From the NCBI GenBank assembly GCA_002690045.1, contig NZDE01000013.1:248001-312000 (forward strand): a DNA stretch of 64,000 bases. Direction: 5' to 3'. Of this stretch, positions 17,514 through 27,246 are shown one piece after another (position 1 is the stretch's first letter; every line of letters begins with the position of its first letter). Under the pieces are notes generated by a model. The model did not search any database. It had not been told where the DNA came from and worked only from the letters and a program-made list of their open reading frames with translations. Both the position numbers and the translations under genes were made by a program. Origin of the DNA: Alphaproteobacteria bacterium. GTDB lineage: Bacteria; Pseudomonadota; Alphaproteobacteria; Micavibrionales; Micavibrionaceae.

Positions 17514-19244
17514 ATGAAAGATTCCAACGGTAAATGGGATAAATCCAAACTCGTCAGTCGTTATGTAACCGAAGGCGCGAAGTCAGCGCCGCATCGGGCA
17601 TATTATTATGCGATGGGTTTGAGCGAAGAAGAAATTCATCAGCCATTAGTTGGCGTGGCGACATGTTGGAACGAGGCTGCGCCGTGTAATATTGCGCTTC
17701 AGCGTCAGGCGCAATCTGTGAAGCGTGGGGTGTCCGAACATTTTGGGACGCCACGTGAATTTACGACGATTACGGTGACGGATGGTATTGCGATGGGGCA
17801 TGAAGGTATGCGTTCATCGCTGGTGTCGCGTGAGGTTATTGCGGATAGTGTTGAGCTGACGATGCGCGGGCATTGTTATGATGCACTTGTCGGTTTGGCG
17901 GGCTGTGATAAATCATTACCGGCGATGATGATGGTGATGCTTCGCCTAAACGTGCCGTCAGTCTTTATGTATGGTGGGTCTATTCTGCCCGGTAAGTTCC
18001 GCGGTGAAGATGTAACGATTATTGATGTTTTTGAAGGCGTTGGCAAACATGCGACAGGCAAATTCTCTGATGGTGATTTGAAGGAAATGGAATGCGTGGC
18101 TTGTCCATCAGCGGGGGCATGTGGTGGCCAGTTTACGGCGAATACGATGGCCTGCGTGTCTGAAGCGATTGGTCTTGCGTTACCTAATTCAGCAGGTGCG
18201 CCTGCGCCATTTGAATCACGTGATGAATATGCCGCAGCATCGGGCGCGGCCGTAATGAATTTGATTGAAAAGAATATTCGCCCACGTGATATTGTAACGC
18301 GTAAAGCGCTTGAAAACGCTGCGACGATTGTGTCTGCAACAGGCGGGTCAACTAATGCAGCGCTGCATCTGCCCGCGATGGCGCATGAATGCGGTATTGA
18401 TTTTGACTTGCATGATGTGGCGGAGATATTCAAGAAGACACCATATATCACCGACCTTAAACCTGGCGGACGCTATGTGGCTAAAGACCTGTATGATGTT
18501 GGCGGCGTTAGTGTTGTTCTGAAAGAACTGCTCGATGGCGGTTATATACATGGTGATTGTATGACCGTAACAGGCAAAACCATTGCCGAGAATTTGGCGG
18601 ATATTAAGTTCCCTGAAAATCAGGATGTTGTGCGCCGTTTATCAAACCCGATTTTGCCAACAGGCGGCGTGGTCGGCTTGAAAGGTAATCTGGCAAGTGA
18701 AGGTGCGATTGTGAAAGTTGCGGGCCTAAAAGAAATGACCTTTGAAGGGCCTGCGCGCGTATTTGAATGTGAAGAAGACTGCTTTAATGCCGTACAAGCG
18801 CGCCAATATAAAGAAGGCGATGTCTTGGTTATTCGTAACGAAGGGCCGAAAGGCGGGCCAGGTATGCGAGAGATGCTGTCAACCACCGCGGCGCTTTACG
18901 GTCAAGATATGGGCGGCAAAGTCGCGTTAATAACTGATGGGCGTTTTTCAGGCGGCACGCGCGGTTTCTGTATTGGGCATGTTAGCCCCGAAGCAGCCGT
19001 TGGCGGGCCAATTGGCCTGTTAAAAGATGGGGATATGATCCGCATTGATGCCAATAAAGGCACATTGGATGTTTTGGTGAGTGATGATGAACTGGCCGCA
19101 CGCCGTAAGTCATGGGCGCCACGTAAGCATAACTATCAATCAGGTGCGCTTTATAAATATGCGCAGCTCGTCGGTTCAGCAGAAAAGGGCGCGGTGACGC
19201 ATCCGGGCGCTGAAGGCGAAACGCATGTCTTTGTTGATTTGTAA
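17514..19244 (+). CDS. ilvD: Dihydroxy-acid dehydratase
   Basis: 576-residue IlvD/Edd family dehydratase, converting 2,3-dihydroxy-isovalerate and its isoleucine-pathway analogue to 2-oxo acids. Iron-sulfur cluster cysteines are visible in CWNEAAPCN (near 47-55), [12 protein letters not shown] (near 128) and [16 protein letters not shown] (near 200). The C-terminal [15 protein letters not shown] motif is intact. Full length for the family. AGAGGGG precedes the ATG. Edd (phosphogluconate dehydratase) is the related alternative, but the opening and motif spacing fit IlvD. Confidence 0.95.
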   Translation: MKDSNGKWDKSKLVSRYVTEGAKSAPHRAYYYAMGLSEEEIHQPLVGVATCWNEAAPCNIALQRQAQSVKRGVSEHFGTPREFTTITVTDGIAMGHEGMRSSLVSREVIADSVELTMRGHCYDALVGLAGCDKSLPAMMMVMLRLNVPSVFMYGGSILPGKFRGEDVTIIDVFEGVGKHATGKFSDGDLKEMECVACPSAGACGGQFTANTMACVSEAIGLALPNSAGAPAPFESRDEYAAASGAAVMNLIEKNIRPRDIVTRKALENAATIVSATGGSTNAALHLPAMAHECGIDFDLHDVAEIFKKTPYITDLKPGGRYVAKDLYDVGGVSVVLKELLDGGYIHGDCMTVTGKTIAENLADIKFPENQDVVRRLSNPILPTGGVVGLKGNLASEGAIVKVAGLKEMTFEGPARVFECEEDCFNAVQARQYKEGDVLVIRNEGPKGGPGMREMLSTTAALYGQDMGGKVALITDGRFSGGTRGFCIGHVSPEAAVGGPIGLLKDGDMIRIDANKGTLDVLVSDDELAARRKSWAPRKHNYQSGALYKYAQLVGSAEKGAVTHPGAEGETHVFVDL

Positions 19245-19256
19245 GGTAAAGCGTTT

Positions 19257-20246
19257 TTAAACTTTAAAAACTCTGGCAAGTCCCGCTGTTTCAGCGCCTT
19301 TTTGTGATTTAATATAAAATGCGTGATCAGGTTTGTGACTGTGTAGTTTTCTGTGGCCAGCTTGTTCTAGATGAGATGTGGCAACATTAGCAGCACAGAG
19401 TGTCCCTTTGTCGCTATCTTTAGGGAGCTGTTCAAAATGAGCGGCTGCGATGCTCATACAGCCATTAAATGCTGCGCTTGCGCTGGCAATTCCATGACGA
19501 TGCCAGAATGATTCCTTTGGAGTGCGCTCGAAACGGTGAATATTTGCTGTTGCGAGTACAATATTTTGTTCATTTTCTTTGAATAGCTTATCAAATCGAG
19601 GTTGAATTACTTCTTTGAAATATACAAAAGCGTCTCGGCCTTCATGAAGGTTTCCGTTAATGTCTTCAAGTAAAATTATATTACGCATGCGTTGTATGTT
19701 TGCGCGTTTTGCATCGACAAAGCCAAACATATCATAGCATGCGCAGAGTAAGGCGAGCTTATTAGGGCTAAGTTTGGCATAGCGGCGGTCATCATAAAAA
19801 TCTTTTTCATGGACAAGCATAACTGGATATTGCAGCCCATCGAAGTCTTCTTGTACGGGGCAAATTTTTCTTCCAACGCCAGTGACATTATTAAAATCTA
19901 GCGCTAAGGCAATTTGCTGTCCGCCAATTATGCGTTGGTGCTTTTCTTCTGGTTTTGTGTCTATCCCAATAATTAAGTTTGTATTAGGGGATGTCTTATG
20001 TAGGGGGCTTAAGATGCTGTGCAAGTCTTTAACGATAGCGCTCTTATTTAATGATTTTTTATCAATATCAAGATTATCGAGGTATAAGTAGCCACCAGGC
20101 AGTACAATAGCATCGACATCTTTGATACGCTTTTCTGTAAGTGTATCTACTAGCGTATTTAAGTTTTCTAAGCGTTCTGTATTAGATGTTTGATCTTTAT
20201 CTACGCCCTGATGGCAATATGAAATGACTCGCAAAACGTCCCCCAT
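19257..20246 (-). CDS. Unknown protein with remote resemblance to carbon-nitrogen hydrolases
   Basis: 329-residue soluble protein. Length and strand order recall the nitrilase fold: an opening VISYCHQ strand, DAIVLPGGYLYL at 45-56 where nitrilases have an LPE motif, NLIIGIDTK near 90-98, LALLCACYDMFGF at 164-176 where nitrilases have the catalytic C-Y-D strand, and a closing HRHGIASASAAFNGCMSIAAAH region. The catalytic Glu position is Gly, so either the active site differs or the resemblance is coincidental. The ATG at 20246 lacks a ribosome-binding site, while a TTG four codons later follows GGGGGA. A TTGACATAA box lies 40 bases upstream. Confidence 0.55.
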   Translation of the reverse strand: MGDVLRVISYCHQGVDKDQTSNTERLENLNTLVDTLTEKRIKDVDAIVLPGGYLYLDNLDIDKKSLNKSAIVKDLHSILSPLHKTSPNTNLIIGIDTKPEEKHQRIIGGQQIALALDFNNVTGVGRKICPVQEDFDGLQYPVMLVHEKDFYDDRRYAKLSPNKLALLCACYDMFGFVDAKRANIQRMRNIILLEDINGNLHEGRDAFVYFKEVIQPRFDKLFKENEQNIVLATANIHRFERTPKESFWHRHGIASASAAFNGCMSIAAAHFEQLPKDSDKGTLCAANVATSHLEQAGHRKLHSHKPDHAFYIKSQKGAETAGLARVFKV

Positions 20247-20450
20247 TATTTTTATATATGTAAGTGTTATATTGCCTTGTAAATTATGTCAATAATATTG
20301 ATTCGTTTTTCTTCTTAAAAATTAGGCTTTTTTATATGCGTATATACTTATGCAGACTTTATTTCACTTAAGGTGAACAGAAGTAAGCTTTTGTTAACGG
20401 GTCTATGAAAGAATCGTAGTGTAAGATTATTTTTCGCTAGGATTCTTGTC

Positions 20451-22163
20451 ATGGGTATTTCGCATTTTATATTAGACAAAAACGTTCAAAGTTTTAGAAA
20501 ATCAACCGCGCTGTTCTGCGCTGTGGCGTTGGTTGCGGCGGTTGGTTACAAACCAGTTCAGGCCGAAGCATCTTATATGCAGCGTTATATGACATCATCG
20601 ATTGATGAGAAGATTAAGTCGATGAAGTTTAACCCAGCTGTATACGATGGTGTGATTTCTTTTTATCAACAGCGTGACTTTGCGCCGCTATGGGTTGATG
20701 AAGGGCAAGGGCTAATTGATAAAGCCAATGTTGTTATATCAGAGCTGGAACGCGCTTGGCAGCATGGCCTTAACCCGCAAAAATATTTAGATAAAGACAT
20801 TTTAGGCGCGAATTATTCACGCCGAAAAAGTGTGTTGGCGCGCAGTGAGTTTTTATTATCTTACGGTTTGGCGCTTTATGCCCATGATATGACGAGCATG
20901 CGTGTCGACCCAAAGGCAATTAAGCAGCATGAAGAATATTGGCGTAAGCCTATCGCGCCGTCTGTAGTGCTACACAAAGCGGCAGAACAGGCTGATTTAC
21001 GCAGCTATATTCACTCATTAGAGCCGCAAAATGGGCTGTATAAGCGCCTGAAAAAAGAATATGTGCAGATGGTCACATCTGACGAATTTCATCAGCCGCA
21101 AGTCGAAGTGACTTATGCGGGTATTATTCAACCGGGGCAATCACATAAAACCGTGGCGCAATTCCGTGCACGTATGGGGATGCCAAAGTTAGATGGCATG
21201 GATAATTACGTTTATGATGATGCATTGGTTGAGAAAATTTCAGCCTTCCAAAAAGATAACGGCTTAAAGACAGATGGCGTTCTAGGCCCGCAAACCGTGA
21301 AATATTTGAACCGCACTGCGCGTGAGCGTGCGGACCAACTTTTGGCGAATATGGAACGTATGCGTTGGATTGAGCCAGACCGTCCGAAGAAATATATCGA
21401 AGTTAATATCCCGTCAATGTCTCTGTGGGGCTTTGAAGATGGGCAAGCGACATTAAATATGCCGGTTATTGTTGGCCGTACATATCGCCCAACGAAAAGC
21501 TTCGTTGCTGAAATTACAGGTGTGCGTATTAATCCGCGTTGGACAGTGCCGCACCGTATTCGTACACAAGATTACTGGCCAAAAATGAAAGAAGATCCAA
21601 GTGTTCTTCTCGAAAAGAAAATTGATGTTATCGAAGGTTATGGCCATGAGGCTATTTATCACGACCCTACAGCAATTGACTGGAAAAATATGGGGTGGCG
21701 TGAATTTAACAAATACCGCCTTGTACAACAACCGGGTGACCATAATGCGTTGGGACGTATCCGCGTATTGATGCCGAACCAACATGTGATTTATTTGCAT
21801 GACACGAACCACCCTGAATTGTTCGACCAAGATTATCGTTCAGAAAGCTCTGGCTGTATTCGTTTGAAATACCCTGAAAAGGTCGCTGAATTTATCTTGA
21901 AGGGTAATGATATTGAATGGGGCACACCGCGTATGCAGGAAATCTATGACAGTCTAAAGCCTAAAGACTTAATGGTTGAACATAAGATGCCGATTTACAT
22001 TTTGTATCAGACAAACTGGCTAAATGCACGTGGTGAGATTGTTTACGGCCCTGATTTATACAAAGAAGACCGTAAATTGATTGCTGCGTTAGATAAGCAA
22101 GGGGATTATTATGTGCCTGCGCGTGATGTAATTGATGAAGACATGAAAATAGCACTACGCTAA
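20451..22163 (+). CDS. L,D-transpeptidase (YcbB/LdtD type, YkuD domain)
   Basis: 570-residue exported murein L,D-transpeptidase. The signal peptide covers about residues 1-42, with a hydrophobic ALFCAVALVAAVGY core and likely cleavage after PVQA. A peptidoglycan-binding segment (ALVEKISAFQKDNGLKTDGVLGPQTVKYLN) lies near 260-290 and the YkuD catalytic domain near 310-490, with HDTNHPELF and the nucleophile Cys in SESSGCIRLKYPE near 467. It forms 3-3 crosslinks or attaches proteins to peptidoglycan. The large size with an N-terminal scaffold domain matches YcbB. AGGA lies eight bases upstream of the ATG. A strong terminator follows. An LdtR-type regulator is encoded at 38019. Confidence 0.88.
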   Translation: MGISHFILDKNVQSFRKSTALFCAVALVAAVGYKPVQAEASYMQRYMTSSIDEKIKSMKFNPAVYDGVISFYQQRDFAPLWVDEGQGLIDKANVVISELERAWQHGLNPQKYLDKDILGANYSRRKSVLARSEFLLSYGLALYAHDMTSMRVDPKAIKQHEEYWRKPIAPSVVLHKAAEQADLRSYIHSLEPQNGLYKRLKKEYVQMVTSDEFHQPQVEVTYAGIIQPGQSHKTVAQFRARMGMPKLDGMDNYVYDDALVEKISAFQKDNGLKTDGVLGPQTVKYLNRTARERADQLLANMERMRWIEPDRPKKYIEVNIPSMSLWGFEDGQATLNMPVIVGRTYRPTKSFVAEITGVRINPRWTVPHRIRTQDYWPKMKEDPSVLLEKKIDVIEGYGHEAIYHDPTAIDWKNMGWREFNKYRLVQQPGDHNALGRIRVLMPNQHVIYLHDTNHPELFDQDYRSESSGCIRLKYPEKVAEFILKGNDIEWGTPRMQEIYDSLKPKDLMVEHKMPIYILYQTNWLNARGEIVYGPDLYKEDRKLIAALDKQGDYYVPARDVIDEDMKIALR

Positions 22164-22186
22164 TTCAAAGTAACACCGTTTCTTGT

Positions 22187-22215
22187 AAAAGGCCGCAATG
22201 ATATGCGGCCTTTTT
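22187..22215 (+). terminator. Rho-independent terminator of the L,D-transpeptidase gene
   Basis: Stem AGGCCGCA / TGCGGCCT with a short loop and five T residues, 25 bases past the stop codon. Confidence 0.9.
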
Positions 22216-22349
22216 GTTACGTTTTGTAGCATATGGTGATGTGCATAACTGGCGGCTTTCTTGGCGGTGCGCATGTCATAATATGTAGAATCAATGTTAG
22301 GCTTCTCGGTAGAGTTAATTTTTGTAATCTTGGCGCAGGAGAAGCGGTC

Positions 22350-25049
22350 ATGGCGAATACAGCGAAAGATAAATGGGTTTATGATTTTGGTGCGGGTAAA
22401 ACCGATGGCAGCGCGGAAATGCGCAACCTACTTGGTGGTAAAGGCGCCAACTTGGCTGAAATGGCATCGCTTGATTTGCCAGTACCACCTGGATTTACAA
22501 TTACGACAGAAGTCTGCACCCATTATTACGGGCATGAACATAGCTACCCTGAAAGCTTAAAAACGCAGGTTGAAACATCGCTCAAGCGTTTGGAAAAAGA
22601 AGTCGGCGCGACATTTGGTGATGCTAAGAACCCGCTATTAGTTTCTGTCCGTTCGGGGGCGCGCGTGTCCATGCCAGGTATGATGGATACGGTTTTGAAC
22701 CTTGGTTTGAATGATGACACGGTTAAAGGGCTTGAAGAACAATCAGGTGATACGCGTTTTGCATGGGATAGTTACCGCCGCTTCATTCAAATGTATGGTG
22801 ATGTTGTTCTTGGTGTGGATCACCACAAATTTGAAACCATTATTGATGCACATAAGGCGATTAAGAATATATCCGAGGATGTCGATGTTACAGCGGAGGG
22901 CTGGAAAAGTATTGTTGCTTCTTATAAAGAGCTTGTCGAAAATGAAATTGGCCGTGCTTTCCCGATGGACCCGCATGAGCAGCTATGGGGTGCAATAAGC
23001 GCTGTATTTGAATCATGGGATTTATTACGTGCACGTCGTTACCGCCGCATTAATGATATTCCGGATGACTGGGGCACGGCTGTTAACGTGCAAACCATGG
23101 TGTTTGGTAATATGGGCGAGGATTGCGCGACAGGTGTTTGCTTTACGCGTGACCCATCCAATGGTGAGAAATTCTTCTATGGCGAATTTTTGATTAATGC
23201 GCAGGGCGAAGACGTTGTTGCCGGCATTCGTACGCCGCAGCAATTGACCATCCGCCTACGTGAAAAAGAAGGTAATACATTGCCATCTATGGAAGAAGCC
23301 ATGCCCAAAGCGTTTAAAGAGCTTTGCGATGTTCGTGAAAAGCTAGAGGCGCATTACCGTGAAATGCAGGATATTGAATTTACCGTGCAAAAAGGCACGC
23401 TTTATATGCTGCAAACACGCTCTGGTAAACGTACAGCCGCAGCGGCGCTGAAAATCGCTATTGATATGGTGGAAGAAGGACTGATTAGCAAAGATGAGGC
23501 TGTGATGCGTGTTGATCCTGGCGTGCTTGATCAGCTATTGCACCCGATGATTGACCCGAAAGCAGCAAAAACATCCATCGGTAAAGGCCTTCCTGCATCC
23601 CCGGGTGCGGCTTATGGACGCATTTGTTTTAACGCTGATGATACGGAGCGCTGGGCTGAAGAAGGGAAAAGCGTAATTCTTGTTCGCATTGAAACAAGCC
23701 CAGAAGATATTCACGGCATGCATGCGGCAAAAGCGATTTTGACAACGCGCGGCGGTATGACATCACATGCGGCTGTGGTTGCACGTGGCATGGGGCGTGC
23801 CTGCGTTGCTGGCGCAGCGGATCTGTTCGTTGATTATGCGGAAAAAACGCTAAAAGCTGGCAATGAGATTTTGAAAGAGGGTGATTATATCACCGTTGAT
23901 GGCTCAAGCGGTCATGTCTATAAAGGCAGAGTTGATATGGTTGAGCCTGATTTGTCAGGGGACTTTGATACTTTGATGGAATGGGCTGATAAAGTCCGCC
24001 GCCTTGGCGTGCGTACAAATGCGGAAACCGTTACAGATATTAAGGCGGCGCTAGAGTTTGGTGCGTCGGGCATTGGTCTGGCACGCACAGAGCATATGTT
24101 CTTTGATGCCGAGCGTATTCAAAATGTGCGTGAAATGATTTTTGCAGCGAATGAAGATGAACGCCGTAAAGCGCTTGATAAACTTTTACCGGCGCAGCGT
24201 GCAGACTTCTCAAAAATGTTTGCATTGATGCAGGGTATGCCTGTAACGGTACGCTTGCTTGACCCGCCACTACATGAGTTTTTACCACATGGCAGCGGAG
24301 ATATTGCGGCTTTTGCCAAAGCTGCGGGCTTATCGCCAGATGTTGTTGAAATTCGTCTGACCTTGCTGAAAGAAGCTAACCCAATGCTTGGTCACCGTGG
24401 TTGCCGCCTTGGCATTTCTTATCCTGAAATATATGAAATGCAGGCGCGTGCAATATTTGAAGGGGCTTTGGCTGCGGGCGGTAATATCTATCCTGAAATT
24501 ATGGTGCCGCTTGTTATGATAGATAAAGAACTTGAGAAGCTGAAAGCTGTTATTGATGATACGGCTGAAAAAGTCTTTGAAGAACAAGGCAAGCGCGTTG
24601 ATTATATGGTCGGCACGATGATTGAATTACCACGCGCTGCAGTCACGGCGGACGAAATTGCCGCGCATGCTGAGTTTTTCAGCTTTGGCACAAATGACCT
24701 GACGCAAACCACAATGGGGCTAAGCCGTGACGATTCAGGCATGTTCCTGCCGAAATATGTCGAAGATGGCGTATTGCCACAAGATCCATTTGTTAGCCTA
24801 GACCAAAGCGGGGTGGGCGCATTGATGGAAATTGCCGCCGAAAAAGGCCGTAAAGCGCGTAAAGGCATTAAGCTAGGCATTTGCGGTGAGCATGGCGGTG
24901 ACCCTGCATCAATTGACTTTTGTGAGCGCTTGCAGCTTGATTACGTATCATGTTCACCATACCGCGTGCCAATTGCACGTTTGGCAGCGGCGCAAGCGGC
25001 GTTACGTTATAAGCGTAAAAACAAAGTGGTCAGCTTGCAATCAGCCTAA
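22350..25049 (+). CDS. ppdK: Pyruvate, phosphate dikinase
   Basis: 899-residue PPDK, interconverting pyruvate, ATP and phosphate with PEP, AMP and pyrophosphate. Domain order is normal: N-terminal nucleotide-binding domain (GGKGANLAEMASL near 31, RSGARVSMPGMMDTVLNLG near 104), phosphohistidine domain with GGMTSHAAVVARGMG (near 467), and C-terminal PEP/pyruvate barrel (GIGLARTEHMFF, FSFGTNDLTQTT, ICGEHGGDP). I start at the ATG at 22350 after GCAGGAGAAG; the frame runs open upstream for 39 codons with no family similarity. With PfkA in the same window it suits a reversible glycolytic/gluconeogenic carbon flow. Confidence 0.96.
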   Translation: MANTAKDKWVYDFGAGKTDGSAEMRNLLGGKGANLAEMASLDLPVPPGFTITTEVCTHYYGHEHSYPESLKTQVETSLKRLEKEVGATFGDAKNPLLVSVRSGARVSMPGMMDTVLNLGLNDDTVKGLEEQSGDTRFAWDSYRRFIQMYGDVVLGVDHHKFETIIDAHKAIKNISEDVDVTAEGWKSIVASYKELVENEIGRAFPMDPHEQLWGAISAVFESWDLLRARRYRRINDIPDDWGTAVNVQTMVFGNMGEDCATGVCFTRDPSNGEKFFYGEFLINAQGEDVVAGIRTPQQLTIRLREKEGNTLPSMEEAMPKAFKELCDVREKLEAHYREMQDIEFTVQKGTLYMLQTRSGKRTAAAALKIAIDMVEEGLISKDEAVMRVDPGVLDQLLHPMIDPKAAKTSIGKGLPASPGAAYGRICFNADDTERWAEEGKSVILVRIETSPEDIHGMHAAKAILTTRGGMTSHAAVVARGMGRACVAGAADLFVDYAEKTLKAGNEILKEGDYITVDGSSGHVYKGRVDMVEPDLSGDFDTLMEWADKVRRLGVRTNAETVTDIKAALEFGASGIGLARTEHMFFDAERIQNVREMIFAANEDERRKALDKLLPAQRADFSKMFALMQGMPVTVRLLDPPLHEFLPHGSGDIAAFAKAAGLSPDVVEIRLTLLKEANPMLGHRGCRLGISYPEIYEMQARAIFEGALAAGGNIYPEIMVPLVMIDKELEKLKAVIDDTAEKVFEEQGKRVDYMVGTMIELPRAAVTADEIAAHAEFFSFGTNDLTQTTMGLSRDDSGMFLPKYVEDGVLPQDPFVSLDQSGVGALMEIAAEKGRKARKGIKLGICGEHGGDPASIDFCERLQLDYVSCSPYRVPIARLAAAQAALRYKRKNKVVSLQSA

Positions 25050-25086
25050 ATTTGCACCCACAATAAACATTATGATATTCTAATAT

Positions 25087-25120
25087 ATGCGGCTATAGGT
25101 GATATAGCCGCATTTTATTT
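25087..25120 (+). terminator. Rho-independent terminator of ppdK
   Basis: Perfect 11-base-pair stem ATGCGGCTATA / TATAGCCGCAT around GGTGA, followed by a T-rich stretch, 38 bases past the stop codon. Confidence 0.88.
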
Positions 25121-25239
25121 GTGTATTAATTGTTTATTAATATTCATACACATCTGTTTTAGAAAGGCGAATCGGAATAAACTTTACAAATGACATAAGA
25201 CTTGGTACAAAGCCAACCTCACAAAAACAGGAGATTACA

Positions 25240-25848
25240 GTGCAGACAAAAATTGCCAATGAATCGATCGTTTCCGAGGCCGCGCCTATGAATGATAATA
25301 CGCGTCGTCGCTTTCTGAAAACATCCCTCGTAGCAGCAACTGTTGCATCTACGAGCTTGATACTACCCAAAACTGCTTTAGCTGTGCCGCATGGTGAAGG
25401 CGGTTTATGCGAAGTAACCTTTAAAAACATCCATACAGGTGAAAGCTTTTCTGGTGCATATCGTGCAGGCGACCAATATTTGTTAGGCGCGCTAAGTAAA
25501 GTGAATAATGTTTTGCGTGACTTCCGTACAGGTGATGTACACCAAATGGATCCGCAATTGATGGATATTATTTATACAATGCGCAAATTAGCGGGCGCAG
25601 AAGGTAAATCATTTGAAATTATCTCTGGCTATCGCTCACCAAAGACCAATGCGATGCTGCGCGGTCGTTCATCTGGCGTAGCTAAAAAGTCTTACCACAT
25701 GAAGGGGCAGGCGATAGATTTACGTCTACCTGGCATATCAACAGCGCGCCTTCGTGATATAGCGAAGTCCTTACAGGCAGGCGGCGTTGGCTATTATGCG
25801 GGCAGTGACTTTGTACATATTGATACAGGCCGCGTTCGCTATTGGTAA
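25240..25848 (+). CDS. Tat-exported DUF882 (YcbK/M15-like) peptidoglycan peptidase
   Basis: 202-residue protein of the DUF882 family, the M15 metallopeptidase fold that cleaves peptide crosslinks in murein. The start is GTG at 25240 with CAGGAG seven bases upstream. A twin-arginine signal, TRRRFLKTSLVAATVAST, is set about 20 residues in, with cleavage expected after TALA near 47. Zinc ligands are recognisable in SYHMKGQAIDLRLPG (His and Asp) and FVHIDTGRVRYW (His). The ISGYRSPKTNAML motif precedes them. The operon is a single gene with a terminator 30 bases after the stop. Periplasmic location follows from the signal. Confidence 0.88.
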   Translation: MQTKIANESIVSEAAPMNDNTRRRFLKTSLVAATVASTSLILPKTALAVPHGEGGLCEVTFKNIHTGESFSGAYRAGDQYLLGALSKVNNVLRDFRTGDVHQMDPQLMDIIYTMRKLAGAEGKSFEIISGYRSPKTNAMLRGRSSGVAKKSYHMKGQAIDLRLPGISTARLRDIAKSLQAGGVGYYAGSDFVHIDTGRVRYW

Positions 25849-25878
25849 AATTTATACTGTGTAATATATTCGCAAATT

Positions 25879-25913
25879 AAGCTCCATTATTAAACGTTTA
25901 ATGGAGCTTTTTA
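25879..25913. terminator. Bidirectional terminator between convergent genes
   Basis: Perfect 11-base-pair stem AAGCTCCATTA / TAATGGAGCTT with a nine-base loop; T run on the plus strand and A-rich start give function in both directions. It ends seven bases before the stop of the minus-strand gene. Confidence 0.85.
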
Positions 25914-25919
25914 TTGAGC

Positions 25920-26489
25920 TTATATATCAAAACCGACATTAACTTTAGATATTTGTCCATTATCTATGTTAATTTCGGTCTCCATTTCGACAGACTCACC
26001 ATTATTTGTGTTTTCTATATCTACTTCAACACTGACATTGACAAGGTTTCCTTCTGAATCGTAATTACGCTGCATCTTAATTGGTTCAATATCTACGTTT
26101 TCATCAAGGTTTTTGTAATCATCCAGAATGTCTTCCTCCAGATCCTCCAGATCATCTTCTAAATCATCTAGCTTGTCTTCCAGCTCATCGGCGAGGTCAT
26201 TATTACCATTTTCACGTGCTTCTTCCATTTTCCGACGCATGCCGTCCAGTTCTATGGCTTTAAATGAATATCCTACGGCTTTTTCAAAGGTGCCCTTTAA
26301 GGATGTGCCAAATCTAGCCTGAATTTCTTGGCCTTTATCATCCATTGTATCTTTTAGGTCTATGGCAAATTTGGCAAGGTCACCTGCGCCATCAAAGTCA
26401 ATTTCTATACCCTGTTCTTTAACATGATCTTCTATTTCTTCAAAGATGTCATCTATATGATTGCCGACTATCCAACTTGCTATGCCCAT
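25920..26489 (-). CDS. Unknown acidic coiled-coil protein
   Basis: 189-residue very acidic protein of unknown function. Three parts are visible: a helical N-terminus (WIVGNHIDDIFEEIEDHVKEQ), a central repeated acidic coiled coil near 105-128 (ELEDKLDDLEDDLEDLEED), and a C-terminal beta-rich region near 140-189 with alternating NVSVEVDIENTN and VEMETEINIDNG strands. No signal peptide. AGAGG lies eight bases upstream of the ATG. The coiled coil could mediate oligomerisation and the acidic runs could bind calcium or basic partners; both are inferences from composition only. Confidence 0.6.
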   Translation of the reverse strand: MGIASWIVGNHIDDIFEEIEDHVKEQGIEIDFDGAGDLAKFAIDLKDTMDDKGQEIQARFGTSLKGTFEKAVGYSFKAIELDGMRRKMEEARENGNNDLADELEDKLDDLEDDLEDLEEDILDDYKNLDENVDIEPIKMQRNYDSEGNLVNVSVEVDIENTNNGESVEMETEINIDNGQISKVNVGFDI

Positions 26490-26598
26490 AACTAAAACCT
26501 CTTAATAGTTAACACAGATACTATATAAGTATTATTAAAATAGTCTAAAGGCGAAGCCTGTTTATGGTAGGGTGAAGCCATAGGCTTGAACAGATCAC

Positions 26599-27246
26599 TT
26601 AAGCGATAAGGTTTTCTTGAATATCCCGATTGGTTGGACAACTTGGCGCGGGGGACTGAATCACCTCGCCATCTTCTAGGTCAAATGTTGTTAATTTCCA
26701 CGGCATATTTTCATTTTCAGGCCATGGCTCAAATAAATGTAAGTGGCAGTTATTAATGCGCTGCATGGCATAGCCATAGGTTAGGCCAAGGCCGTGAAAT
26801 GTACCGCCATGCGCGACGATTAATGGCGGAGCGTTTAAATCTTGTGCCAAGATGCTGTCAATTGTTGTGCGTACACGTGTGACATGCTGTTCTTCATTTT
26901 CACCATTTGGCGGGGCAAGGCGTTGATCGAAGAAGGGCTCAATCTTTTCCCATGGTTCGCCTTCCCAATCACCGAGGATTATCTCATGCAATGTTTCGAT
27001 ACGCTCCATTTCCAAATTTAAATATTTATTGGCAAGCATTGCCGTTTTATGCGCTCTTTTCATAGGGCTATGGAAGATACGTGAGATATTAGGTTGAGCG
27101 ATGCGGAGTATCTCTGCGACTTCTAAAGCTTGTAATTCACCTTCAGGGGTGAGGGGGCTGTCAATCATGCCGCCTGCGGTAATGTTCGCTTTATTGGCCT
27201 CTGACAGGCCGTGGCGGAGAAGGTAAAAAGGTTTATTGGTAATCAT
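26599..27246 (-). CDS. Histidine phosphatase family protein
   Basis: 215-residue phosphoglycerate mutase-like (histidine phosphatase) enzyme. The phosphohistidine motif LLRHGLSEANKA is at residues 8-19, the second active-site arginine lies in IFHSPMKRAHKTA near 60-70, and the C-terminal catalytic His in IVAHGGTFHGLGL near 143. The substrate cannot be decided: such enzymes act on phosphoglycerate, sugar phosphates or cobalamin precursors. Its ATG overlaps the end of the upstream dehydrogenase gene by four bases, so the two are translationally coupled. Confidence 0.8.
   Translation of the reverse strand: MITNKPFYLLRHGLSEANKANITAGGMIDSPLTPEGELQALEVAEILRIAQPNISRIFHSPMKRAHKTAMLANKYLNLEMERIETLHEIILGDWEGEPWEKIEPFFDQRLAPPNGENEEQHVTRVRTTIDSILAQDLNAPPLIVAHGGTFHGLGLTYGYAMQRINNCHLHLFEPWPENENMPWKLTTFDLEDGEVIQSPAPSCPTNRDIQENLIA

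Noticed and set aside
17876-18451. Long antisense open frame (191 codons) inside ilvD
   Set aside because: Shadow of ilvD: low-complexity product, no ribosome-binding site, and the sense strand is fully accounted for.
26551-26598. Possible hairpin terminator after the histidine phosphatase gene
   Set aside because: AGCCTATGG and CCATAAACAGGCT pair only with a bulge and no U tract follows on the minus strand.
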